A DNA stretch of 64,000 nucleotides from Streptomyces fradiae ATCC 10745 = DSM 40063 (GCF_008704425.1 NZ_CP023696.1:2404501-2468500); one strand, 5' to 3'. Counted from the first letter of the stretch, positions 52,580 through 62,014 are shown. Numbers and translations are program-made. The notes: generated by a model not told the origin, from the letters alone.

Positions 52580-53545
52580 TCACGCGGGGCGCATCAGGGC
52601 GGCGTCGGGCTCGGGGAGCCACGCCCCGTCCGGCACGGCGAGCCAGTCCTCCTCGGCGGCGAGGCGGGCGGCGGCGGTCCGCAGCGCGTCCAGGGCCGGG
52701 TGCTCCAGCCCCTTGCGCCACACGAGCGCGATCGGCGACAGGGGCACCGGGTCCACGAGCGGGCGCAGGACGGCGTCCGGCATGGGCGGGAAGCCGACCG
52801 CCGCCAGCACGGGCGTACGGGTCTTGGCCATGACCCGGCGGAACTCCTCGACGCCCACCGCGAGCGGGGCGGGCGGGGCCACACGGATGCCGTGTTCGGC
52901 GAAGAGCAGCGCCGCCAGGTCGGTCCACTCGCGGGTGCGGGGGTTGCCCGCGCCCGCGTACACGGCCTGCCCGGCGAGCGAGGCCAGGTCCACCTCGGCG
53001 CGGGGGGCCAGCGGGTGGTCCGCGGGCAGGATGACGGCCATCGGCTCGTACCGCACGGGCTGCCAGGCGAGCCGGGCCCGGACCGCCGGGTCGAGGCCGG
53101 CGACCCGGCCGAACGACGCGTCGAGGCGCCCGGCGAGGATCTCGACGGCGGCGCCGGTCAGGCCGCTCTCGAAGCGGGCCATCAGTTCGCAGTCGGGCGC
53201 GAGCCGGCGGGCCAGCTCCAGGACCCGGTCGGCGCTCAGGCCGGGCGAGTTGAGGTCCACGAGCAGGGGGCGGGGCCCGCTGCCGGAGAAGGCGCCGGCC
53301 AGGTCGTCGTAGGCGGCGAGCACGGCCCGCGCGTACGGGCGGAGCCGCTCGCCGTCGGCGGTCAGGGCGACCTGCCGGGTGGTGCGGACGAACAGCTCGG
53401 TGCCGAGCTGCCGCTCCAGTCGCCGGACGTCCCGGCTGAGGGCCTGCTGGGCGACGTACAGGCGGGCGGCGGCGCGCGTGAAGTGCAGTTCGTCCGCGAC
53501 GGCGTCGAAGGCCCGCAGCAGCCGGGGGTCGATGTCGGGAAGCAC
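52580..53545 (-). CDS. LysR family transcriptional regulator
   Basis: A 321-residue LTTR. The N-terminal winged helix begins MLPDIDPRLLRAFDAVADELHFTRAAARLYVAQQALSRDVRRLERQLGTELFVRTTRQVALTADG. The effector domain is of type-2 periplasmic fold with SPGLSADRVLELARRL and a C-terminal Pro-rich tail. Divergent from an MFS exporter with an 84-base gap; this arrangement usually means it regulates the transporter and itself. No inducer is evident. Confidence 0.92.
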   Translation of the reverse strand: MLPDIDPRLLRAFDAVADELHFTRAAARLYVAQQALSRDVRRLERQLGTELFVRTTRQVALTADGERLRPYARAVLAAYDDLAGAFSGSGPRPLLVDLNSPGLSADRVLELARRLAPDCELMARFESGLTGAAVEILAGRLDASFGRVAGLDPAVRARLAWQPVRYEPMAVILPADHPLAPRAEVDLASLAGQAVYAGAGNPRTREWTDLAALLFAEHGIRVAPPAPLAVGVEEFRRVMAKTRTPVLAAVGFPPMPDAVLRPLVDPVPLSPIALVWRKGLEHPALDALRTAAARLAAEEDWLAVPDGAWLPEPDAALMRPA

Positions 53546-53629
53546 TCGTGGAACTTACAACAGCGGTGCGTGAATGCGCTCCGAACAGGTGTTGGACCGG
53601 GTCCGGGGCGGACCGGGAGGCTGTGTGGC

Positions 53630-55066
53630 ATGCCCCCGCAGACCACCGCACCGGCCACGGAGCCGGCCGAGACACCGACCACCACACCGGCCACGGAGCC
53701 GACCGAGACACCGGCCACGGCGCGGGCCACGGGCGGCACGGCTCCCACCACCGCGCGCCACCCGGACGCCTCCGCACCCACCACCGCGCCCTACCCGGAT
53801 GCCTCCGCACCCGCGTCCGCGCCCGCCGCCACGCCCGGTCCCGGAGCCCCCGCCTCCGCGCCCGCCGCGCGCCGGCTCCCCCGCAACCCCTACCTCCGGC
53901 TGTTCACCGTGCCGGGCACGCGGGCGTTCACCGCGGGGAACCTCGTCGCGCGCGTCCCCATGGGCATGTTCACCGTCAGCGCGGTCATCATGATCGCCGG
54001 GTCGCGCGGCTCGTACGCCCTCGCCGGGGCCGTCACCGCGACCGGGCTCGCCGCGACGGCGGTCGTGGCGCCCTTCACGGCGCGGCTGATCGACCGGTAC
54101 GGGCAGGCGCGGGTGGCCGTACCGGCCACGGTGCTCGCCGTCCTCGGCTCGCTCGCCCTGCTGCTGTGCGTGCGATACGGCGCGCCGGACTGGACGCTGT
54201 TCGCCGCGTACGCCGCGACCGCGACGACCCCGAACATCGGCGGCATGTCCCGCGCCCGCTGGGCCCACCTGTACCGCTCCGACCCGCGCGCGGCGCACAC
54301 GGCGAACGCCTTCGAGCAGGCCGTGGACGAACTGTGCTTCATGACCGGCCCGGTGCTGGCGGCGTTCCTGTGCGCGGCGCTGTTCCCGGAGGCGGGCACG
54401 CTGATCGGCGCGGTCATGCTGCTCGCCGGGATGCTGCTGTTCACCGCGCAGCGCGCGACGGAGCCGCCGGTCGCCCCGCGCACGGCCGGACTGCGGGCGC
54501 GCTCGCCGCTGCGTACGGCGGGCATGCCCGCGCTGCTGTCGGTGTTCCTGGCGACGGGCGCGATCTTCGGGTCGATGGAGATCGTGACGCTGGCGTACGT
54601 GGAGGGGCCGTGGGCGGGCCCGGTGATGGCGCTGCAGGCGTTCGGCTCGTTCCTGGCGGGGCTGGTGTACGGCTCGGCGCGCCCGGCGGCGGACGCCCGG
54701 CGGCGGCTGCTGGTGTGCCTCGCGGGGATGACGGTCCTGATGTCGATGCCGCTGCTCGCGGCGTCCGCCGCGGGCTCGCTGCCCGCCCTGGCGGGGGCGC
54801 TGCTGCTGGCGGGGATGGCGACGGCGCCGACGATGGTGACGGGCATGTCCCTGGTGCAGCGGCTCACCCCGGCCGGGCAGCTCAACGAGGGCATGACGCT
54901 GGCCGTGACGGCGCTGCTGGGCGGCATCTCGGCGGGCGCGGCGGGCGGCGGCTGGCTCGTGGAGCGGGCGGGGGCGGCCACCGCGTACGTCCTGCCGGTG
55001 GCGGCGGGCGCGGCGGCGCTGTGCCTGGCGGCGGCCGGTGTCCGGGCGCGCAGGGCGGTGGCGTAG
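53630..55066 (+). CDS. MFS transporter with Thr/Pro/Ala-rich N-terminal extension
   Basis: A 478-residue transporter. The first ~80 residues are a disordered repeat region (TEPAETPT, TEPTETPA, HPDASAPT, YPDASAPA). Twelve helices follow, starting with LFTVPGTRAFTAGNLVARVPMGMFTVSAVIMI, typical of an MFS group that includes putative sugar or drug exporters. ATG at 53630 has GGGAGG 9 bases upstream. The LysR gene is divergent and probably regulates it. Confidence 0.85.
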   Translation: MPPQTTAPATEPAETPTTTPATEPTETPATARATGGTAPTTARHPDASAPTTAPYPDASAPASAPAATPGPGAPASAPAARRLPRNPYLRLFTVPGTRAFTAGNLVARVPMGMFTVSAVIMIAGSRGSYALAGAVTATGLAATAVVAPFTARLIDRYGQARVAVPATVLAVLGSLALLLCVRYGAPDWTLFAAYAATATTPNIGGMSRARWAHLYRSDPRAAHTANAFEQAVDELCFMTGPVLAAFLCAALFPEAGTLIGAVMLLAGMLLFTAQRATEPPVAPRTAGLRARSPLRTAGMPALLSVFLATGAIFGSMEIVTLAYVEGPWAGPVMALQAFGSFLAGLVYGSARPAADARRRLLVCLAGMTVLMSMPLLAASAAGSLPALAGALLLAGMATAPTMVTGMSLVQRLTPAGQLNEGMTLAVTALLGGISAGAAGGGWLVERAGAATAYVLPVAAGAAALCLAAAGVRARRAVA

Positions 55067-55285
55067 GCCCCGCACGCGGCGGAAGGGGCGGGGAGGCGCG
55101 GCCGGCCCGACCCGCCTCCCCGGCCCGGGGCGCCTCTCCGGCCCGACCCGCCTCCCCGGCCCGGCCCGCCTCCCCGGCCCGCGGCGACCCGGCGGCACGG
55201 GGGGGCGGGGGCAACGGATACGCTGCGGCGCCCGCCCACCGCTCGGGCGGAGCCGTACCGTCCCTCCCCTCCCCGTGGAGTCCCC

Positions 55286-55744
55286 GTGGCCATCAAGAAG
55301 GCGACCATCCAGCAGCAGGTCGCCGCAGCCCTCGCCCAGGCCAATCCGGCCGACCGCCCGCTCGTCACGATCCAGGCCGTCGCGGGCCCGAGCGTCTGGC
55401 TGATGAGCATGCTGGGCCTGATCGGCCAGCTCTTCCTGACGTACTACTTCGTCACCGTGACCGAGCAGGCGGTCGTCATCCACAAGGCGGACCGCCTCAC
55501 CAACCGCCCCGACGAGATCGTGTACGCGCTGCCCCCGGCGCAGGTGGCGGGCGCGATCGGCGACATACGCCGCAACACGCTGTGGAGCTCGTTCCGCTTC
55601 CGGCTCCCGGGCCGGGCCCAGCCCACGCGGATGAACGTCCACCGCCAGTGGCGCGACGAGATGGACCACCTCCTCACGCTCCTCACCGGCACGAACCCGG
55701 CCCCCGGCGCCGCCGGAGCCGCCGTGCCCGGCCCCCGCGCCTGA
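55286..55744 (+). CDS. Hypothetical membrane-associated protein, 152 aa
   Basis: The protein has one membrane helix at ~38-58 (WLMSMLGLIGQLFLTYYFVTV), then a soluble part with AVVIHKADRLTNRPDEIVYALP and TRMNVHRQWRDEMDHLLTLL, and a disordered Pro/Ala tail. The pattern resembles a PH-like/photosystem-type cytoplasmic domain but no family is certain. GTG start at 55286 with GTGGAG 5 bases upstream. It stands alone before the tmRNA gene, in convergent orientation. Confidence 0.7.
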   Translation: MAIKKATIQQQVAAALAQANPADRPLVTIQAVAGPSVWLMSMLGLIGQLFLTYYFVTVTEQAVVIHKADRLTNRPDEIVYALPPAQVAGAIGDIRRNTLWSSFRFRLPGRAQPTRMNVHRQWRDEMDHLLTLLTGTNPAPGAAGAAVPGPRA

Positions 55745-55848
55745 GGCACATCGCCTGCCGCCGCGAACCGTCATACGTCGCGAACCGCTGCGGGCCGCGA
55801 ACCGTCACGCGTCGCGAAACGCCCCCGCCCGGCCGCTCCGGGCACGGC

Positions 55849-55883
55849 GAAGGCCCGGCCGCCTTGGGGGCTGCCGGGCCTTC
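55849..55883 (-). terminator. ssrA terminator hairpin
   Basis: GAAGGCCCGGC (55849-55859) pairs perfectly with GCCGGGCCTTC (55873-55883). It lies 16 bases past the tmRNA 3' end. Confidence 0.8.
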
Positions 55884-55898
55884 GTCTACATGGGAAAG

Positions 55899-56265
55899 TG
55901 GAGATGGCGGGAATCGAACCCGCGTCCAACGGTGCGGAACCAGGGCTTCTCCGTGCGCAGTCCGCTTCGCTTTTCTCAGCCCCGGAGATCACGCGAACAA
56001 GTCTCCGACGGGCTCAGTCACTGTTTGTTGTCCCTCTACACCCCGCGACCGGGCCTAGAGGTGGAGTTCCCTAGCTGATGCCAGGATCCGGGTCGGGAAC
56101 AGCCCCGGGCTGACACTTCGCGAGTCGCTACTTAGGCAGCGAGGGCGAAGGAATCGCGCTTGGTGTTGGCGATTATTGGTTTCGGCCTGTGGTTTACGAG
56201 ATCATGGCCGCTTCCTCGACACGCTTCCCCTGCTTCGACATCCGCTGTCGAAACCGATCATCCCC
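55899..56265 (-). ncRNA. ssrA: tmRNA
   Basis: About 367 bases on the minus strand. The tRNA-like ends pair: 5' GGGGATG with 3' CATCTCC, discriminator A, and the T-arm GGTTCGATTCC is visible. CCA is not encoded (the next bases are CTT). The tag frame begins at a resume Ala and reads ANTKRDSFALAA followed by TAA. It lies just downstream of smpB (gap 134 bases), the normal partner. It rescues stalled ribosomes and tags products for ClpP-type proteolysis. Confidence 0.95.
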
Positions 56266-56399
56266 ATGTTGATCTTTCAAGCCCCCGGAGGGGCGCCGCC
56301 CCTGCCGTGAGGGGCAAGAGCCATCGTACGGGACCAACGCCGGACCGCGCCAACATATTTCCCCGGACGTGTGACGCGCGCCACGCGGACCCGCGGCGG

Positions 56400-56879
56400 T
56401 CAGGCGCGCTGGCGGCGGCGGACCGCCGAGATGACGCGCTCGGCCTCGCGGCGGTCCTGCTTCTCGCGCAGGGTCTGCCGCTTGTCGTACTCCTTCTTGC
56501 CCCTCGCCAGGGCGATCTCGACCTTGGCCCGGCCGTCCTTGAAGTACAGCGCGAGCGGCACGATCGTGTGCCCCGTCTCCTGCGACTTCGACTCCAGCTT
56601 GTCGATCTCCGCCCGGTGCAGGAGCAGCTTCCGCTTGCGCCGGGCGCTGTGGTTGGTCCACGTGCCCTGGCTGTACTCCGGCACGTGGACGTTGTGCAGC
56701 CAGGCCTCGTTCCCGTCGATCTGCACGAAGCCGTCCGCCAGCGAGGCCCGCCCCTGGCGCAGCGACTTCACCTCGGTGCCGGTCAGCACGAGACCGCACT
56801 CGTAGGTGTCCAGGATGTGGTAGTCGTGCCGCGCCTTCTTGTTCTGCGCGATCAGCTTGCGCCCTTTTTCCTTAGCCAT
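56400..56879 (-). CDS. smpB: SsrA-binding protein SmpB
   Basis: The 159-residue protein binds tmRNA and delivers it to stalled ribosomes. Sequence hallmarks are [53 protein letters not shown] and the basic C-terminal tail that mimics mRNA ([23 protein letters not shown]... in general form). It has the usual length. It is the upstream neighbour of ssrA on the same strand. Confidence 0.97.
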   Translation of the reverse strand: MAKEKGRKLIAQNKKARHDYHILDTYECGLVLTGTEVKSLRQGRASLADGFVQIDGNEAWLHNVHVPEYSQGTWTNHSARRKRKLLLHRAEIDKLESKSQETGHTIVPLALYFKDGRAKVEIALARGKKEYDKRQTLREKQDRREAERVISAVRRRQRA

Positions 56880-56897
56880 AGTGCGCCCATTTTCGCA

Positions 56898-58124
56898 CTA
56901 CGCCCCCGCCCCGAGGCCACTCAATACCGTGCGGGCCCGCTCCTCGGCGCGGGCGGGCGCCGGAACGTCCGGGGCGATGCCGCGCCCGTCGACCGTCGCC
57001 CCCGCCGGAGTGCGGTAGTGGCCGACCGTGAGTTCGGCGACCGAGCCGTCCGGGAGGCTGCTCGGCATCTGCACCGAGCCCTTGCCGAAGGTGCGCGCCC
57101 CGACGGTGACGGCCCTGCCCCGGTCCTTCAGGGCCCCGGTCAGCAGCTCGGCCGCGCTCATCGTGCCGCCGTCGATCAGGGCGACGACGGGCCTGCCGGT
57201 GTCGCCGCCCGGCTCGGCGTACAGGGCCGTCTCCCGGCCGTGCACGTCGTACGTGGCGACGAGCCCGCCGTCGAGGAACGCGGAGGCCGCGTCGACCGCC
57301 TCGGTGACCAGCCCGCCGCCGTTGCCGCGCAGGTCCAGCAGGACCCCGGCCCCGGCGGGCGCCCGCGCCACGGCCTCGCGCACCCGCGCGCCGCTGCCGC
57401 GCGTGAACGCGCTCACCCGGATCAGCACCACGTCGCCCACCCGCCGCACGGTGACCGCCTCGGCGGCGAGCCGGGCGCGCCGCAGGGTCACCGTCCACAC
57501 GCGCGTACCGCGCTGCACGTCCAGGGCCACCCGGGTGCCGGCCTGCGCGCGCGCGGCGCCCCCGTCCGGGCCGTCGCCGCGCAGCAGGGCGACCACCTCG
57601 GCGGCGGTGCGCCCCCGCACCGGGCGGCCGTCGATCGTGCGGAGCCGGTCGCCCGGCCGCAGGCCCGCCCGCTGGGCCGGGCCGCCGTCCTGCACGCGGG
57701 CCACCTCCACCCGGCCGTCGGCGGTGCGGCGCGCCCACAGCCCGACGCCCGTGTAGGAGCCGTCCAGGGCCCGCTGGTAGTCCTCGTACTCACTCCTGTC
57801 GTACACGGCGCCCCACCGGTCCCCGCTGCGGCTGACGACCTCCTCGGCGGCCTTCGCCGCCGACTTGCCGTCCGCGGCGGCCTCGGCGGCGGCCCGTACG
57901 ACCTCGTCGCGGACGGCGCCGTCCCCGGGCTGGGGGGCGGGGCGCGGCGCGGGGTGCGCGGAGGGGCCGCCGCGCACGGCCCGCGCCGCGTCGGCCTCGT
58001 CGCCGGGCGGCAGCGCGCCGGTGGCGGCGGCCGTCACGAGGACGGCCGCGAACAGCACGGTCAGTGCGGCTCCGCGCCCGAGGTGGCGCGGCCGGAGCGA
58101 GTACGCGGGACCCGGCAGCGACAT
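56898..58124 (-). CDS. S41 family C-terminal processing peptidase
   Basis: A 408-residue secreted or membrane-bound protease. A signal/anchor helix at ~20-40 (AALTVLFAAVLVTAAATGAL) is followed by a Pro-rich linker, a PDZ domain (SYTGVGLWARRT, GPAQRAGLRPGDRLRTIDGRPV) and the S41 catalytic core. Ser323 (GGTMSAAELL) and Lys348 (FGKGSVQ) form the dyad. The ATG at 58124 is preferred to a GTG three codons upstream. It is between ftsX and smpB, but a hairpin at 58149-58181 separates it from ftsX. Confidence 0.93.
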   Translation of the reverse strand: MSLPGPAYSLRPRHLGRGAALTVLFAAVLVTAAATGALPPGDEADAARAVRGGPSAHPAPRPAPQPGDGAVRDEVVRAAAEAAADGKSAAKAAEEVVSRSGDRWGAVYDRSEYEDYQRALDGSYTGVGLWARRTADGRVEVARVQDGGPAQRAGLRPGDRLRTIDGRPVRGRTAAEVVALLRGDGPDGGAARAQAGTRVALDVQRGTRVWTVTLRRARLAAEAVTVRRVGDVVLIRVSAFTRGSGARVREAVARAPAGAGVLLDLRGNGGGLVTEAVDAASAFLDGGLVATYDVHGRETALYAEPGGDTGRPVVALIDGGTMSAAELLTGALKDRGRAVTVGARTFGKGSVQMPSSLPDGSVAELTVGHYRTPAGATVDGRGIAPDVPAPARAEERARTVLSGLGAGA

Positions 58125-58148
58125 GCCGCCCACTCTAGGACAAGCCGA

Positions 58149-58181
58149 AGGCGCCGTACGGGCGTTGGCCGCACGGCGCCT
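58149..58181 (-). terminator. Terminator hairpin after ftsX
   Basis: AGGCGCCGT (58149-58157) pairs with ACGGCGCCT (58173-58181), between the ftsX stop and the S41 protease start. Confidence 0.7.
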
Positions 58182-58193
58182 CCGGGGTGCTTG

Positions 58194-59111
58194 TCACACC
58201 TTCAGGTACTTGCGCAACGCGACCGCGGCCGCCAGCGACGGCATCAGCAGGCCGAGGACGAGGACCAGCGGCAGGACGGAGAAGACCGCGTCCCAGCCGA
58301 TGAACTGGACCAGCGGCATCTGCTCGGCCAGCGACAGGCCCGCGTCGATCAGGAAGTACCGCCCCACCAGCAGCAGTACGCAGGCGACCAGGCCGCCCAG
58401 CAGCCCGGCGAAGGCGGCCTCCATGATGAACGGCATCTGGATGTAGAAGCTGGAGGCGCCGACCAGCCGCATGATCCCGGTCTCGCGGCGGCGGCTGAAC
58501 GCCGACACCCGCACCGTGTTGACGATCAGCATCAGCGCGATCAGCAGCATCAGGCCCATGACGACGAGGGCGGCGACGTTCATGCCGCGCATCATGTTGA
58601 ACAGGGTCTCCAGGATGCCGCGCTGGTCCTGCACCGAGTGGACGCCGGAGCGGCCCGAGAAGGCCGTGGCCACCACCTCGTACTTCTCCGGGTTCTTCAG
58701 CTTGACCCGGAAGGACTCCTGCATCTGGTCCGGGGTGATGACGCTGGCGATCGGCGTCTCGCTGTACTGCTCCCGGTAGTGCTTGTACGCCTCCTCCGCC
58801 GACTCGTGGTGGACGGTCTCCACGATGTCGAGCTTCTTGAGGTCCGCCTCGATCTGCTCCTTCTGCTGGGCGGTCACGGCGCCCTTGGAGCAGGTCTCCG
58901 CGCCCTCCGCGTCGTTCTTGTTGCAGAGGTAGATGGTGACGTTGACCTTGTCGTACCAGAAGTCCTTCATCGCGTCGACCTGCTGGCCCATGAGCACGGC
59001 GCCGCCGAACAGGGCCAGCGACAGGGCCACGGAGACGATGACGGCGAAGGTCATCGTGAGATTGCGACGGAGGCCGACACCGATCTCCGAGAGTACGAAC
59101 TGGGCGCGCAT
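58194..59111 (-). CDS. ftsX: Cell division permease-like protein FtsX
   Basis: A 305-residue membrane protein with four helices: one at ~22-42, then a large external domain (~45-170 with KDFWYDKVNVTIYLCNKNDAEGAE), and three helices at the end (NMMRGMNVAALVVMGLMLLIALMLIVNTVRVSAFSRR…). FtsX works with FtsE to control peptidoglycan hydrolases at the septum. It is directly downstream of ftsE. The external domain contains two cysteines (CNKN, TCSKG) likely to form a disulfide. Sequence and length are standard. Confidence 0.96.
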   Translation of the reverse strand: MRAQFVLSEIGVGLRRNLTMTFAVIVSVALSLALFGGAVLMGQQVDAMKDFWYDKVNVTIYLCNKNDAEGAETCSKGAVTAQQKEQIEADLKKLDIVETVHHESAEEAYKHYREQYSETPIASVITPDQMQESFRVKLKNPEKYEVVATAFSGRSGVHSVQDQRGILETLFNMMRGMNVAALVVMGLMLLIALMLIVNTVRVSAFSRRRETGIMRLVGASSFYIQMPFIMEAAFAGLLGGLVACVLLLVGRYFLIDAGLSLAEQMPLVQFIGWDAVFSVLPLVLVLGLLMPSLAAAVALRKYLKV

Positions 59112-59173
59112 CGCGTGCGTAGAGCCTTTCCTTGCCGTGCCTGAAGCCTGCTGCTGCTACTGCCCGCCGCGGG

Positions 59174-59863
59174 TCAGTGCTGGTAGCCGTAGACGCCGCG
59201 GGCCTGGTCGCGGACGAGCCGGCCGTTCTCCAGCTCGATGACGCGCTTGCGCATCTGGTCGACGATGTTCTGGTCGTGGGTCGCCATGACGACGGTGGTG
59301 CCCGTGCGGTTGATCTTGTCGAGGAGCTTCATGATGCCCACCGAGGTCTGCGGGTCGAGGTTGCCCGTCGGCTCGTCCGCGATCAGCAGCATCGGCCGGT
59401 TGACGAACGCGCGCGCGATGGCCACGCGCTGCTGCTCACCGCCCGACAGCTCGCCGGGCATCCGGTCCTCCTTGCCCGCGAGGCCGACCAGGCCCAGCAC
59501 CTGCGGCACGGACTTGCGGATCTCGCCGCGGGACTTGCCGATGACCTCCTGCGCGAAGGCGACGTTCTGCGCGACCGTCTTGTTCGGCAGCAGCCGGAAG
59601 TCCTGGAACACCGTGCCCAGTTGGCGGCGCATGTGCGGCACCTTCCAGTTGGACAGGCGGGCGAGGTCCTTGCCGAGGACGTGCACCGTCCCCGTGGAGG
59701 CGCGCTCCTCGCGCAGGAGGAGCCGCAGGAAGGTGGACTTTCCGGAGCCGGAGGACCCCACCAGGAAGACGAACTCGCCCTTCTCGATCTCCAGGGAGAC
59801 GTCCCTGAGGGCGGGCTGGTTCTGCTTCGGGTAGGACTTGGAGACGTTGTCGAATCGGATCAC
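59174..59863 (-). CDS. ftsE: Cell division ATP-binding protein FtsE
   Basis: A 229-residue ABC ATPase. Walker [10 protein letters not shown], signature [15 protein letters not shown] and Walker [13 protein letters not shown] are all intact. GTG at 59863 ([12 protein letters not shown]) is the start because homologues begin at MIRFDNVSK; an ATG 15 codons upstream is possible but unlikely. Forms an operon with ftsX (gap 62 bases). Confidence 0.96.
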   Translation of the reverse strand: MIRFDNVSKSYPKQNQPALRDVSLEIEKGEFVFLVGSSGSGKSTFLRLLLREERASTGTVHVLGKDLARLSNWKVPHMRRQLGTVFQDFRLLPNKTVAQNVAFAQEVIGKSRGEIRKSVPQVLGLVGLAGKEDRMPGELSGGEQQRVAIARAFVNRPMLLIADEPTGNLDPQTSVGIMKLLDKINRTGTTVVMATHDQNIVDQMRKRVIELENGRLVRDQARGVYGYQH

Positions 59864-60140
59864 GGATGCACCCACGGTCGGCCGGGAGGAGTAGGTGAGC
59901 GTGACCATACGCGAACCGGGACGCCCCGCGCAGGCACCGTTCGGGCTTGCCCGGTTTGCCCCACATCGCCGGTCGGGGTGTACCGCCTGACCGGCGGGGA
60001 TCCGGCGGGGCGCGCCTAAACTCGTGGGACCTGGCACAGTGGGGATGGGGAACGGACGCGTTTCCCTGAGCGTTGTGCGGAGAGAACCGGGTGGACGGTC
60101 CGCGGTCCGGCGGCTCCGCCGCGCGGGAGGAGGAGAGCGC

Positions 60141-60338
60141 ATGACCTACGACCGACTGGTGTGCGCCAACTGCGCCGCGCCCGTGACCGAGGGCCGCTGC
60201 CCCGTCTGCCGGGCGAACCGCGCGCGGATGCAGCAGCAGAGCCCCTGGGGCAATCTGGGCCCGTCGGCGCTGCTGGCGCTGTTCCTGCTCCTGGTGGCGA
60301 CGGCGGCGGCGCTGGTCGTGGCCCACCAGCCGGCCTAG
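60141..60338 (+). CDS. Small zinc-ribbon membrane protein
   Basis: The 65-residue protein has CANCAAP and CPVCRANR (four-Cys ribbon, residues 8-28) followed by one membrane helix ([18 protein letters not shown]). ATG at 60141 preceded by GGAGGAGGAGA, an excellent ribosome site. The only plus-strand gene in this area, inserted between ftsE and the repeat protein. Function unknown. Confidence 0.8.
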   Translation: MTYDRLVCANCAAPVTEGRCPVCRANRARMQQQSPWGNLGPSALLALFLLLVATAAALVVAHQPA

Positions 60339-60508
60339 CCGCTCCCGCCACCCGGCCCGGTCCCCCGGCCTGGCGGACCGGTGCCCCGCCGGGCCCCGGG
60401 CGGCCGGCCCCCGCGGCGCCTGTCCTCGTGCGCCCGACCGCCGGACGGCGGGGCGCCCGCGCGGACGGGTCCCACGGCTCGGGGCCGCCACGTGCCGTAC
60501 GGAAGGAG

Positions 60509-60544
60509 AGGGCCCGGTCACCGCGCGTGCGGTGGCCGGGCCCT
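60509..60544. terminator. 16-bp hairpin with tetraloop
   Basis: AGGGCCCGGTCACCGC (60509-60524) pairs with GCGGTGGCCGGGCCCT (60529-60544), one G-T mismatch, loop GCGT. It lies between the convergent stops at 60338 and 60579. Confidence 0.8.
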
Positions 60545-60578
60545 TCCGTGTGCCCGGTCACCCGGGCACGGGGGTCGC

Positions 60579-61631
60579 TCAGGCGGCGGCGCGCCCGCCG
60601 CCGACCACGCGCGGCAGCATGCGGAAGCCGATGCCGCCGGCGATCATCGTCGCGGCGCCGATGAGGAGGAACGAGGTCTCGGCGGCGCCGGTCTCCGCCA
60701 GCTCCTCCTTGGCCTCACCCTGCTGCACCGGCTGGGAGCCGGCGTTGTTCGGGCCGGGGTTGTTGTTGGTGGTGTCGGCGCACTCGGCGCCCTCGGCGGT
60801 CACCTCGCACGCGCCGGCGCCGCCGCCGGCCGTGCCGGAGCCGCCGGTGGACGCGGTGCCGCCACCACCGGTGCTGGAGCCGCCGTTGCCGGAGCCGCCG
60901 TTGCCGGAGCCGCCGTCGGTGCCGGTGGAGCCGGTGCTGCCGGTGGAGCCCGTGGAGCCGTTGCCGCCGGTGGAGGAACCGCCGTTGGAGGAGCCGCCGT
61001 TGGAGCTGCCACCGTTGGAGGAGCCGCCGTTGGAGCTGCCGCCGTTGGTGGAGCCGCCGTTGGAGGAACCGCCGTTGGAGCTGCCACCGTCGGACGAACC
61101 GCCGTTGGAAGAGCCACCGTCGGACGAACCGCCGTTGGAAGAGCCACCGTCGGACGAACCACCGTTGGAGGCGCCACCGTCGGAGGAACCGCCGTCGGAG
61201 GAGCCACCGTCGGAGGAGCCACCGTCGGACGAACCACCGTCGGACGAACCACCGTCGGAGCTGCCACCGTCGGAGGAACCACCGTCGGACGAACCGCCGT
61301 CGCTGGAGCCACCGTCCGTGGTGGAGCCGCCGTCGGAGGAACCGCCGTCGGACGAGCCGCCGCCGATGGACACGCCGCCGCTCACGGTCGTACCGCCGTC
61401 GGAGGTGGAGCCGCCGTCGGACGAACCGCCTTCGGAGGAGCCACCGCCGGAGGAAGTGCCGCCGCCGGTGCTGTCGTCACAGGTGGGGTCGAGCGGGGAG
61501 CAGGCCTCGCCGCCGAAGCCGAGCTCGATGCCCGCCGCCTGAGCGGCCCCTGCCGCGGTCAGGGAGGCACCCGCGGCGATCACCGCACCAGCGGCTATCC
61601 GCGCGACCCTGACCCGCATCTTCTTGGTCAT
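60579..61631 (-). CDS. Ser/Gly/Asp/Asn-repeat cell-surface protein with LAETG sortase signal
   Basis: A 350-residue protein. Signal peptide ~1-33 (KMRVRVARIAAGAVIAAGASLTAAGAAQA). Then a two-Cys segment (EACSPLDPTCDD), a long repeat (SDGGS and SNGGS units, residues ~50-250), and a second two-Cys segment (GACEVTAEGAECAD). The end carries LAETG at 311-315, a hydrophobic helix (SFLLIGAATMIAGGIGF) and a basic tail. This is a class E-type LAxTG sortase substrate. The start has GGGGG 10 bases before the ATG. A promoter is proposed at 61830-61857. Confidence 0.88.
   Translation of the reverse strand: MTKKMRVRVARIAAGAVIAAGASLTAAGAAQAAGIELGFGGEACSPLDPTCDDSTGGGTSSGGGSSEGGSSDGGSTSDGGTTVSGGVSIGGGSSDGGSSDGGSTTDGGSSDGGSSDGGSSDGGSSDGGSSDGGSSDGGSSDGGSSDGGSSDGGASNGGSSDGGSSNGGSSDGGSSNGGSSDGGSSNGGSSNGGSTNGGSSNGGSSNGGSSNGGSSNGGSSTGGNGSTGSTGSTGSTGTDGGSGNGGSGNGGSSTGGGGTASTGGSGTAGGGAGACEVTAEGAECADTTNNNPGPNNAGSQPVQQGEAKEELAETGAAETSFLLIGAATMIAGGIGFRMLPRVVGGGRAAA
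60860..61455 (-). repeat. 9-bp GGCGGTTCC-type tandem repeats in the surface protein gene
   Basis: GGTGGCTCC or GGCGGTTCC alternates with TCCGACGG/TCCAACGG to give runs of SSDGG and SSNGG over ~600 bases. The GAC units are upstream in the gene and the AAC units downstream, with little mixing, suggesting separate expansions. Confidence 0.85.
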
Positions 61632-61829
61632 ATAGCTGCTACCCCCAGTAGCTGTTCTCGTCAGTGGAGCAGCGCACCAGGGCCAGGACAGGGGGGTGCG
61701 ACATCACCGGACCAGCCCCCGTACACACGCGCCCCGGTTTCCGCGCATGCCGCGCTCCAGCCTTTCGGCTTTTGGAGGGGGCGTCAAGGACGTTGTGCCG
61801 CCTAGGGAAGGGAAGGTGACGCTTTGCCC

Positions 61830-61857
61830 GCTATACGGCATGCAACTGTGACGTAAA
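61830..61857 (-). promoter_or_regulatory. Possible promoter of the surface protein gene
   Basis: On the minus strand TTTACG (61852-61857) is followed after 16 bases by TATAGC (61830-61835). This would give a leader of about 190 bases before the start codon. Confidence 0.35.
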
Positions 61858-62014
61858 CACGAAAGCCGCAGGCAGCAGGGCTGATCACCTTGTCGACAAA
61901 GCCATCCGGGCGGACGGCTGCGGCTCCGGTCAGACCTCGCCCGGCCCCTGGGCGGACCCCCGGGCGCGGGGCCGGCGCCCGCGCGGGCGGGCCCTCGGCG
62001 GCACGGCATCAGAG

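Noticed and set aside
55899..55970. Separate tRNA gene at the tRNA-like end
   Set aside because: The T-arm and acceptor belong to the tmRNA; the matching 5' half is ~300 bases away and the tag frame is present.
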